Shown: in pieces, positions 52,721 through 62,500 of the stretch
How positions within the stretch are numbered: position 1 is the first letter of the stretch
Layout of the letters: each line of letters opens with the position of its first letter
Origin: HNR sp040400085
Lineage (GTDB): Bacteria; Actinomycetota; Actinomycetes; Actinomycetales; Microbacteriaceae
Direction of reading: 5' to 3'
DNA: 64,000 nucleotides
NCBI GenBank assembly: GCA_040400085.1
Contig: JBBAQX010000012.1
Coordinates: 1 to 64,000 of the forward strand
Notes under the pieces: generated by a model
What the model saw: only the letters and a program-made list of their open reading frames with translations
Told to the model about the DNA's origin: nothing
Databases searched by the model: none
Position numbers and translations under genes: made by a program

Positions 52721-54022
52721 CTATTTTTTCGCAAACTGCGGCGAACTCCTCGCTTGACGGATTCCTCTGCGAGCGACCACGGCAATGGATCCGCTCAGCA
52801 GCACCACGGCTATGGCAGCCCCGGGAATGGAGAAATTGGTGACCAGGATCGTCAAAACACCGGATGCCCCCAGGATGGTCGCGAGAAATGCTGTGCGTGC
52901 GCTTGTTGGCCCCGAAGCAAAACCCAGCCGTACCGTTTCGATCCGTCCCGCGTAGTAAGCCACGGGAACCATAGTTACTCCGACCGCGAGCAGCCAGCGA
53001 GGCCGGGTCGCCCACCATGCCTCGCTTGTTGGCGTAGGTAGGTCAGCGCCGCTCACGAGCAGGATGCTGGCCAACGCGATGAGCACGGGCATGTGCCACA
53101 GGTAGATGGTCATGGAACGGCTGCCAAGAGCATCCACTATTTTGTTGATCGGAGGAAATTCGGCGAGCCTGATCAGATAGCCGCGCAACAGGATGAAGCC
53201 ACAGAGCTGGGAGACCCCCAGTAGGACTAACGCGACGGTTGGCGGGTTGAGATTCTGCAGCATGTCGGCTGAATACGGGCCGGCCGCCGTGAGGAGCACC
53301 AGAAGTAGGAGGGAATTCAGGGCTGTGAAGCCGAGGAATCGGCGCGATAGCTTACCGAAGAGGCCGTCGGCAAGCCAGAACCCGAGCTGCTGGATAAACA
53401 GCCACACAACGAGCAGGTTGACATAGCCGATTACTTCGATGCCCGTGCTGAACCGGATGGCGTCAACCGTGAGTGCGGCGGCTCCGAGTGAGGCAAGGGT
53501 CACGACCGGATGTTTCCCGTGAAACATTACTGCCAACGGGACCAGCGCGGAACACAACACATAGACGCCCAAGAACCACAGTGGCTGACTGATTCGATAC
53601 CCGGCAGTGGCGATAATCTCTGCCGAAACCCCGGCCACCGTCATCCCAATGATGCCCACGCCGATAATCGCGACCAGCGCAAGCCCGGGCACGAGCAACC
53701 GCACCAGCCTAGTCCTCACGTAATCGCTTGCGCTGCCATCTCGGGACTGTACCTTGCGCCAGTGCGTGATGCTCGAGAACCCTCCGATAAGGAAGAATAG
53801 GGGCATAATCTGGGCAAACCAGGTCACCGGGGTGAACCAGGCCTGACTTTCTGTCGCATTTTCGAGGAGAGGGCCATCGGTTCCCCAACTCACCCCAACC
53901 ATCAACGAGTGTAGAACCACGACGACCACCAGGAGCGCTGCCCTAACTAGGTCGATGCTGCGATCGCGCGACTGCGAACCTAGTGGCCGATGAGTCGGCG
54001 AGGAAGTAGCTAGAACCGTCAT
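52721..54022 (-). CDS. Acyltransferase-3 family membrane protein
   Basis: A 433-residue integral membrane acyltransferase of the OafA/NolL type with about ten helices. The family start pattern RDRSIDLVRAALLVVVVVLHS (split: IDLVRA then the active-site His in VVLHS near residue 40) is present. It probably acylates a surface sugar or lipid. I used the ATG at 54022; a GTG two codons earlier is possible. A near-perfect but degenerate parS-like 14-mer inside (53512-53525) is likely chance. Confidence 0.85.
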   Translation of the reverse strand: MTVLATSSPTHRPLGSQSRDRSIDLVRAALLVVVVVLHSLMVGVSWGTDGPLLENATESQAWFTPVTWFAQIMPLFFLIGGFSSITHWRKVQSRDGSASDYVRTRLVRLLVPGLALVAIIGVGIIGMTVAGVSAEIIATAGYRISQPLWFLGVYVLCSALVPLAVMFHGKHPVVTLASLGAAALTVDAIRFSTGIEVIGYVNLLVVWLFIQQLGFWLADGLFGKLSRRFLGFTALNSLLLLVLLTAAGPYSADMLQNLNPPTVALVLLGVSQLCGFILLRGYLIRLAEFPPINKIVDALGSRSMTIYLWHMPVLIALASILLVSGADLPTPTSEAWWATRPRWLLAVGVTMVPVAYYAGRIETVRLGFASGPTSARTAFLATILGASGVLTILVTNFSIPGAAIAVVLLSGSIAVVARRGIRQARSSPQFAKK

Positions 54023-54077
54023 AAACACAGGGTAAGAAGCCGGTTCTCATCGTCACATCACACGAGGGAGTGATCCG

Positions 54078-54099
54078 CACCCCTACCGCGGTAGGGGTG
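54078..54099. promoter_or_regulatory. 22-bp palindrome between the response regulator and acyltransferase genes
   Basis: Perfect inverted repeat of ACCCCTACC / GGTAGGGGT around CGCG. It is 10 bases after the response-regulator stop and 55 bases before the acyltransferase start on the minus strand. It may be the terminator of the two-component operon, or the binding site of the response regulator on the acyltransferase promoter. Confidence 0.5.
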
Positions 54100-54109
54100 T
54101 ACGCGAAGT

Positions 54110-54781
54110 TTAGCGCGAGGGTTCGACCAGGCCCGTGTCGTAGGCCAGTACCACGGCCTGTACACGATCACGAAGCTGCAACTTCATGAAGATCTTGCTC
54201 ACGTGCGTCTTCACGGTTTGCTCGGCGACAAAAAGCTTCGCCGCTATCTCCTGATTGGAGAGTCCCGTGCCGATCAGGATCAGCACTTCGCGTTCTCGAT
54301 CGGTGAGGCTGTTCAGTTCGCTGGCCCTGCGCGGTTCGCTTGAGGGATGCTGCACAAAACTCTCGATCAAACGCTTCATTACCCGGGGAGCGATGAGCGC
54401 GTCGCCGGCGGCCACGATACGTACGGCCTGGATCAGATCCTCGGGGAGAGCATCCTTCAAGAGAAAGCCACTGGCGCCGGCCCGAAGCGCGTCGTGAACA
54501 TACTCGTCGATGTCAAACGTCGTGAGAACGAGAACCTTGGGGATGTGGTGGCTTCGATTGCTTGGCTGGGTGAGCTCGCGAGTGGCGTCGATGCCGTTCA
54601 TGTTGGGCATCCGCACGTCCATCAGTACGACATCTGGTCGAAGCGAGCGGCCCATGCTCACGGCCTCGACTCCGTCGCTGGCCTGCCCCACGACTTCGAT
54701 GCCCGGCTGCGCTCCAAGGATCGCCGCGAATCCGGCGCGCACCATCAGTTGGTCGTCGGCGATGAGAACTGTGATGGTCAC
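54110..54781 (-). CDS. NarL/FixJ-type response regulator
   Basis: A 223-residue two-component regulator. Receiver domain residues 1-120 with Asp10, phospho-acceptor Asp55 (VVLMDVRMPN) and Lys near 105; LuxR-type helix-turn-helix from about 150 (LTDREREVLILIGTGLSNQEIAAKLFVAEQTVKTHVS, split). It sits 44 bases downstream of its kinase. The palindrome just after it is a candidate target. Confidence 0.93.
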   Translation of the reverse strand: MTITVLIADDQLMVRAGFAAILGAQPGIEVVGQASDGVEAVSMGRSLRPDVVLMDVRMPNMNGIDATRELTQPSNRSHHIPKVLVLTTFDIDEYVHDALRAGASGFLLKDALPEDLIQAVRIVAAGDALIAPRVMKRLIESFVQHPSSEPRRASELNSLTDREREVLILIGTGLSNQEIAAKLFVAEQTVKTHVSKIFMKLQLRDRVQAVVLAYDTGLVEPSR

Positions 54782-54825
54782 GGGTTGGGTCCTTGCTATC
54801 GTGGTAGTTGCCGGGCTTGTAGAGG

Positions 54826-56046
54826 TTAACGTGGGATAGGGAGTCTCGCCTGAACCAGGTAGCCGCCGGATTCGTTCGGGCCATGGGAGAGCGATCCGCC
54901 TACAAGTTGAACACGTTCGCGCATCCCGATCAAGCCGTGGCCTCCGGTGTCGTGAGTGGTGACCTCCGATGTTGCTGCGTGGTTTGAGATCAGAACATCA
55001 ACCCACTCTGCGCCGGCGTTGATTGTGACCGTCGTCTCTGCGCCGGGCGCGTGTCTTACCACGTTGCTGAGTGATTCTTGCACGATCCGATAGGCGGTGA
55101 GGGCGACGGTTCCCGGGATCGCTATTGTTGCCGAGGAAACCTGCCAATCGAGGGATACGGGGACGCCAGCTCGTCTGCTGGTCTCGATCAGGGCTGGGAT
55201 ATCTTCGAGCGTCGGTTGTGGGCCGAGTTCTATGGTGCCGTTGGTGTCGTTGGTGCCTTCCGCGCTCCGAAGCACGCCCAGCAGCTGGCGCATTTCCTGT
55301 AGCGCACCGCGAGCTGTTGCGCCGATTGAGTCGAACTCGGCCGCGACATCTTTGTCGATCTGGGGCAGGCGGTATTTTGCTGAGGTTGCCTGTACCTGGA
55401 TCACGGACATGCCGTGCGCGACCACGTCGTGAAGCTCGCGCGCGATCCTGCTGCGCTCCTCTATGAGTTCGCGCCGCGCCTGCTCGGCCGCAGTGAGTTG
55501 GCGTTCCTGGGTGAGTTCGGCGCGGATGTTTTGCCACTGTATGAGTTGCAATGTGATGCCGAGGACTACACCCGAAATTGTGGCAAAGAGGAGGATGCTG
55601 ACTACGGATTCGTTCAGGCTCGCGTAATGGGCTGGTGAGACCGCAACCACGAGAATGGAGGCCGCGATGCTCGAAAACCAAGCGATCTTGGTAATCTTCC
55701 ACGAACCAACGATGGTGATTGCGGCAATTACGAGGGTCTGCGCGATCAGGGAGGTTACAGACCAGGGCCAAGACAGGCCGAAGCTGCCAGTGCTGAACAG
55801 TGTCAGGCCAATCAGGGCAACGAGTGAGGTCGCTAGCGCTAGTTGTGGCCGCCGGATGGCTAGGGGGATGCTCGCCGATTGCGCAATGCCGAACAGAAGC
55901 GCCAGCGCGACTGGAACACGGAAATAGGTGGCGTTAATGGGAATACTGACTGAGCTAATCGCAACTGCAATAACTATCAACGCTATCCAGGTCACGACGG
56001 ATGGACGACCCGTGCGGGGATTGGCAAGGGCTGGTATTCGCATCAT
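54826..56046 (-). CDS. Two-component sensor histidine kinase (HisKA_3 type)
   Basis: A 406-residue membrane kinase. Four or five helices occupy residues 18-165 with little extracellular part, so it likely senses the membrane itself. The phosphorylated His206 is in ARELHDVVAHGM, and the ATPase domain ends with the G box TGGHGLIGMRERV near 376. Such kinases in actinobacteria often guard against membrane stress. Two adjacent ATG codons start it. Confidence 0.93.
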   Translation of the reverse strand: MMRIPALANPRTGRPSVVTWIALIVIAVAISSVSIPINATYFRVPVALALLFGIAQSASIPLAIRRPQLALATSLVALIGLTLFSTGSFGLSWPWSVTSLIAQTLVIAAITIVGSWKITKIAWFSSIAASILVVAVSPAHYASLNESVVSILLFATISGVVLGITLQLIQWQNIRAELTQERQLTAAEQARRELIEERSRIARELHDVVAHGMSVIQVQATSAKYRLPQIDKDVAAEFDSIGATARGALQEMRQLLGVLRSAEGTNDTNGTIELGPQPTLEDIPALIETSRRAGVPVSLDWQVSSATIAIPGTVALTAYRIVQESLSNVVRHAPGAETTVTINAGAEWVDVLISNHAATSEVTTHDTGGHGLIGMRERVQLVGGSLSHGPNESGGYLVQARLPIPR

Positions 56047-56581
56047 GTATTCAACTGTGCCACGCGGTGTCTAGTCGAGCATCACTCTGTGGGGTGATCT
56101 TTATCGAGAGGGAAGATGACCATAACTTTGTCGGCTGCGCCGGGAGTCGAAGGCAGTTTCTAGTCGGCGATGCAACGAGATTCTGCTGTCATCCATATTG
56201 TGGAGTCATCTTCGCCGTTCAGCGACCTTGTGGCACGGATGGACTGTCTTCTTATCGGCTCACACCCCAGCTCGGAGGCTAAAGTTGCTCTAGCTATTGC
56301 GGGTGGAGGGCTCATGGTTTCTGGAGTCGATCCCGTGCTTGCCGATATCGACAGAGAAACCTTAAATCGGGTGTTCTTTGATTCGGCTAGAAGGGCGCTG
56401 GAACCATATATCTTAGAGTAGTCAGGCATCTTCGATCGATATAATCTCATCGTCGATGAGCTGTTTGCGAGGATCTGAAAATTCTTGTAATACTTGCGTG
56501 ACATTTAGGGGAGTTGCTGCATCTTTATTGAGCTGCCATGTGTGTGGCTTGCGATGCATGTTTGAAGGTTAAGGGGATACT
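56047..56581. other. Divergent region with a low-confidence small ORF
   Basis: Between the histidine kinase start and the giant gene. It includes the 83-codon frame at 56170 and about 160 bases of leader before the surface-protein gene. No clear hairpins, repeats or consensus promoter were recognised. Confidence 0.4.
56170..56421 (+). CDS. Hypothetical 83-residue protein
   Basis: An ATG-started frame with a stop codon three codons before it. The sequence (MQRDSAVIHIVESSSPFSD... to LEPYILE) has a sensible composition for a soluble protein and no detectable motif. No ribosome binding site is seen, so it may be a gene fragment. Antisense frames at this place look less protein-like. Confidence 0.35.
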   Translation: MQRDSAVIHIVESSSPFSDLVARMDCLLIGSHPSSEAKVALAIAGGGLMVSGVDPVLADIDRETLNRVFFDSARRALEPYILE

Positions 56582-59500
56582 GTGGCTGGTTCGCTGCACA
56601 GACAAGGATTGATGAGATCGGAGCCGTCGCGCCCGGATTTTGCTGGACGCGCGTCGATGCGCTCAGTGATTATGGCGCTGGTCGCGGTATTCGCGTTGTT
56701 GTTGGGCGGGCTGCTGCCACTGCAGGCTGCGACCGCCGCCAATTCGCCTGTAAACTCGGCGAGCTGGGTACTCAAAAACACCGGAACGGCTCCGTTCGAC
56801 GCGAGCGACGGACCCGGCCTCGATTCATCCCCTGATAACGGCATTGTGCGTACTAACGATACCGCCACCTGGGAGATCAGCTACGCCGCCGCTGCAAGTG
56901 GCCCAGCGAAGTTCGTGGCCACGCTTCCATACGGTTCGCAGTGGACCGCGAACTCGGCAACACCTCAGGTATGTAACGCAGCGGGTGGTGGAAAGATCAG
57001 CTCAGACAAATTGACCCTTACATGCAACCGAACCGTCGCGGGTGAGGTCGCTCAGTTCCAGGTCACAGCCCTGGTCGGTGCGCTGGGTAACGGCCAAACC
57101 TTCGCCCCAAGCCTCACGATTGACGGTAACGATTACGGTAGCGCGCAGGCTGTCACGGTGTCGGCGAAGCCGATGAACTCGGTGCACATCAACAACAGCA
57201 GCGCGATCGCGAGCGGAACTGTCGGAGGTGTTCCTGGCTATCAAAAACTGCTTTACATTAACTTCGGTGCCCCTGTAGATCCAAACAATATCAACGCTCG
57301 AGGTTATGCACCATGGGCCTCTACCTTCAGTTTTCATCTGTCTGCTCCCGTTGGGGCATCTTTCGATGGGGTAACAATCCCGGGGGGAACAGTTGCGGTC
57401 ACTCAAAACGGGCCGACTGATTGGTTATTTACCGTTTCTATGACCCCTACGTCGGGGCTCTCGTTCGTGAGTGCTGCAGGAAATACCACCATACCAAGCG
57501 GTTCGTTTACTAAGATATCTGCGATATCAGCCACTGTCTTTATGCCGCAGAGCGGTGTAACTCCAAACGTGCCGTTCTCTTTGACCGGCCAGATATCGGG
57601 CTTCAATCCAGATTCGATCACCGGTCAACCCAATCTCGGCGGTGCTTTCCCCAAAAATCAGGAGCCGGGTGCCGCCTGCGTTGTCAGTACTCAGTACCCT
57701 GGCAACTGTTATCAGGGAACTATCAACATCACCAGTGAGGCAAGCTTGTCAAGCGTGTTCAGCGGTGCGTTTGCCACATCAGGTGCATATCTATTCGGTG
57801 ACCAGATCGGCATTACGGGAGGGCCAGAGTCGTACCCGGATTATTCACGACCGAGTCTGGTTCCTGGCCAGGGTTTTTTGGCGACAAACGGTATTGCGAA
57901 CGCTGCTCTCTCAACGGCTGCTGGTACCGGAACCCGTGGTTCGCAGGTCTGGGGTGCTTCTCAGCTTAAACTTAGCTCACCACCCCAATTGCGTATTTAC
58001 CAAGCGGCCTCTTCGGTAGATTTCTATCGCTTTCAGACGGGCGTATTGACCCCGCCGCCTCTAGACGCGTCGAATTACGTCATCGAATATACCGATCACG
58101 ATTATGGAGATGATGCCGGGCGTCGGGCGATGGATGCTTATGGAGATGCGGCAATTCAATGGGTGTCCGACCCGAGCCAGCTAGCGGGTGGAATCACCTC
58201 GGCTACAGCTATTCGATATGAGTATCTCGGCGAGATCGCACCAGGGACTATTCTTGGTGTCGCCACACCCCTCCAGGTGACTGAAACGCCCTTAGCCGTA
58301 GGGCAGACAGCGAACTGGTTCTTTCAGTACAGTTCATCAGATAAGCCGCTCGTAAAATCGACCTACACTGGCACCCCCGCCCGAAATGCGAGCGGCGGTT
58401 TCGTAAGGGTATCTCCAGCCCTGGTACGTAATACGGCGAGCTGGCTTCAGGTTGACGGTGCAACATATGCCGCCGGAAACGCGGAACGTGGCGATGTTGC
58501 GACTCTACGTATCACCCCGACAGTGATCGGGCCGGCGTCGGGTCCTGACACTATTGCGCAGTCAACCACTATCAAGGTGACTATGCCTTCCGCCTGTCTA
58601 GAGCCTGTAGCAGCGGCGATCCCGGCAAACGGTGTGTTGACGCCGGGTATTCCAGGGTCCAATTGCAACGCGGGAACTCCCGCAACGATTTCCTTTGATT
58701 TCGGTGACCTGCCTGCTGTCGCGGGAGCTCCAGGGCCCCTGCCGTATCAGGGTCACGCCGTTGACCTGACCCCGATCGATATCCCGGTGCGGGTCGGACT
58801 AACGATGAACATTCCCTCCACACTTGGGACCCGTTCTGTGGTGGCATCTACGTCGGATGCCTCGGCTGAGGCGCTGTCACAGCCGACGAACGACCCCCAC
58901 GTTTCGGTCACAAACCTCACCGTTTCAGGAGCATCCGTATTCAAATTGCAGAAGCTTGCAACCACAACCCAGCCGGGGTTCGTAAGCCCCGGTGAGACCC
59001 TGACCTATACAATCTCCTGGGCAAACGCCTCCAATAATGCATATCAGACCTCGCAATTTGTTGACGTGCTGCCCTTCAACGGCGATAACCGTGGAACTAC
59101 CGGCCTGAGCGCCCCGCTCGTTGTCGGTAACATAGCTGCATCGATGGCGGATGCCTCGCAAGGCACGGTCTCCGTGGAATACTCTACGGACATCGCCGCG
59201 AGCATCCAGGCACAATTATTGATTCCCGGCAACGAAACCGCCGCAAGCGGGGTGACCTGGATCACGCTTGCCCTTGGTGCGATACCGCCGGCTGGCACAA
59301 CGGCACTGCGCTTTACTCCGAGCAAGGCGCTCGACACAGGCTTCTCGGGAAGCACAACCGTGACAGTGACCGTTCCCCCGCTTTCACTATCAGGCATACT
59401 GAACAACAACGTTGCGCTCCGCGCTCTTTCCGCCACCGGTACCCCCGTGGTGTCCTCTGCGGGGGCGACGCGTTCGATACGCTCCTCCTCGGCACTGATT

Positions 59501-62500
59501 TCTGGATCTGTGATGCAGGATGCCGATTTCTCCGGTACTACAACTCCTGCTGATTTTCAGTGGCCAGATGGCGAATTGGTTCAATTTGTCACGGGTTCCG
59601 GTTCTAACGAGCATGTGGTGGACACTGCCCCTATCTCGGCCGACGGAAGCTACACATCCCCGCCGCTTCCCGCCGGAACATATCATTTGCGGGTAAGCGG
59701 TCTTGGGCTATTCGCGTGGGATCAGTTCCCAGCGACAGCGCAGATTCTGCCGGGTCAGACCCTCAGCGGACAGAACATACTCGTGCAGGAACACGTACCG
59801 TCAGCGGTACTAACCGGCTATTCGGCAAACGTAACGCAGGGCCATAGCATCACAATCGACGTCACCGACGGCGATAGCCTTCCGTACCCGTCACGGTCGG
59901 GCTCAGCCTATACTCTGGCTAGCGGTGTCTCGCTTCCAGACATGACCACTGCGAAGGGTGGTACCGTCGCGCTAACCTTGCCGGCTGCCCCGAAGCTCCA
60001 GGATCAGGTAATATATACGCCGCCGGTCTCCTGGCCTGCCTCAGCCGAGGGACAAACCTCCTACGAAGACACATTCAGCTATGCATGGACTAACGCCCAG
60101 GGAGCAGTGTCGACCGCGACTGTTACCGTCACAGTCTTTGCCCTACCCAACACGAACGATAGTGCGAAAACTATACCGGGTACTACCTCAAACCTCGACG
60201 TGTTGGCGGATGCGAGCGGAGACGGGCTGACCCTCGACACTGCCGCACCACCGACAACGACAGTAAGCGATATCGCTGTGTCCTACGAAGCAGGTAAGCT
60301 GCGGGTCGTGCCGACACACGTGTGGGGCGCGACAGAAACGGTATACATCGTGCCAGTCGTTTACTCGATTAGGGACTCTCATGGTCAAACCGCGCAGGCA
60401 ACTGTCACGCTTACCATTCAGCGCGCGCCGGTTGTGACAAACACAGATATGGGCTCAATTGGAGTTTCATCCTCGCGGAAGCTCAATCCGTCCATTCTCA
60501 ATGTTGCTACCCTTGCGACGCCGACGGCCGCATCCATAAAGACGCAACCGGCCCTCGCCGGAACAACCGCACAGGTCACGGCTGATGGCTCCGAAGTGAC
60601 CCTCAGCTCTGGCACAGCCGCCGGGCAGACCACGTTTGTGGTTACCTACACCGACTCGCTCGGGCAGTCGACCGACGTGACCCTAAGCGCTCGCGTGCTG
60701 GCGCAACCAACGGCATCCGCCCAATCGATCCGGGTCGGCAAGACCGACACGGCAACGTTTGCGGAGAACGTCGTGACTGACGCTGGAGGGATCGCCTCGA
60801 GGAGCATTCAGCAGGATGTCGCTCCCGGTGTCGGAACTGTTACGGTGCCGAGCGCTTCAACAACGGGCAACGTTGTGTTTACGCCCGATGTTGCAGGTGC
60901 GGTGGCCGGTGTCTACCCAATTGTGGTTCGTTACACGGATCAGGTCGGTCAAACCGTCGACGTGACCTATACCGTGACGGTTCAGGAAGCGCCAAGCTCT
61001 AACTCATCCCCTGAGCTCGCGATTATCGGCGTTGGCGGGAGCGTCACCTTCGCTCAAGGCACCGTGAGTGATGCAACGCTTGTAGCTGGAACGCTCAGCT
61101 CGACCGTGAATATTGCTCCCGGCAGTGGTAACGTCACCGTCGATCAGACAACAGGTATAGTGCGCTACGATGCGGCGGGTGTCGCTCCTGGCACATATGG
61201 TTTCTCTATCCTATACACGGACCAATTCGGCCAGATCGGAACCTGGTCATACTCCGTGACGGTGAATGGCGGCCTGGTCCTCGGTGCAGGTGAGGAAGTG
61301 TGGATCCCAGAACAGACAAGCCACGATTTCGGAATTACTGTGACCGGTGTTGGGGCAACGTTGAGCATCGTGTCTCCCTCTGCGGGTGCTAGCGTGAGCA
61401 TCAGCGGGACCACGGCGACCTTTGCGGCTGCCCAGGCAGGTGACTATACCTTTGATGTTCAGGCCGACGACGGGATCAACCCGGTCGTCACCGAAAGCTA
61501 CACGGTTCACGTCCTGGCACCCATATTGGGCACGGCCCAGAGTCTTTCTACGGGCGTGAACGTGGCAGCTGGAACGATCTTCACCGAGCAGTTGACGGTC
61601 GGTGACGGGGGCATTGCGAACCGTCAGGTGACCACACCCATCGATCCTGCTGCTGGGGTCGTGACTGTTGCCCCCGGGTCGACAGCGGCAGACCCGGGAA
61701 CAGTATCGTTCATTCCATTGACAGGTGGGGCCACCCCCGGCGCCTATACCTTCGTGGTCAGCTACGCGGATGAGGCGGGCCAGGTCGTACCTGTCACCTA
61801 TACCCTTACGCTGATTGCAGCCCCCCAGGCAATGGGTGGGACCGCAACGGTTGGCGAAGGGAAGAGCATCACCTTCCCCCGAAACGTGATTTCTTCGGCA
61901 CCTGGCCTTCTGAGCGACTCCGTTCAGATTGCGGCCGCGGAAGGTTCTGCGACTGTCGATCCTGTAACGGGAGCGGTGACCTATAGCGCAGGAAACGCAG
62001 CGGCAGGTCCGCACACCTTTACGGTGACTTACACAGATCAATACGGACAACAGGGAGTGGCGACCTACACGGTGACTGTGCAGGCCGTGCTTTCTGTGGA
62101 TGGACTCACCTCGGGCATCATCGGCCTCGGAAAAACCATCCCCTTCGCTACTACGGTTACGACGGCAGGCACTCTCACCGGTGCTGTTGTGAGCAGTCAG
62201 CCAGCCTTCGGAACGGTAAGCGTAGACCCTGTAACAGGCACGGTCTCTTATACCGCGACCGCGACGGATGCCGGACAGGTCCAATTCGACGTTGACTTCA
62301 CCGACGACCAGTCCCAGACGGTTACAGTTACTTTCATCGTCACTGTGATCGCTCCTGCAGTGATAAACGGTGGGCAAACAGTAACGGCGAAGGTTGCGAT
62401 GGACGGAACCGTTTCGTTCCCCGAGGCAATCCAAACCAATGGTGTCATTGTCGCGCGCGCGGTCAGCTCGCTGCCCGCCCAGGGGAATGTGATTCTCGGC

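Noticed and set aside
53512..53525. GTTTCCCGTGAAAC, resembling a parS site inside the acyltransferase gene
   Set aside because: One central base breaks the CACGTG core needed by ParB, and it encodes a normal stretch of the protein; likely chance.
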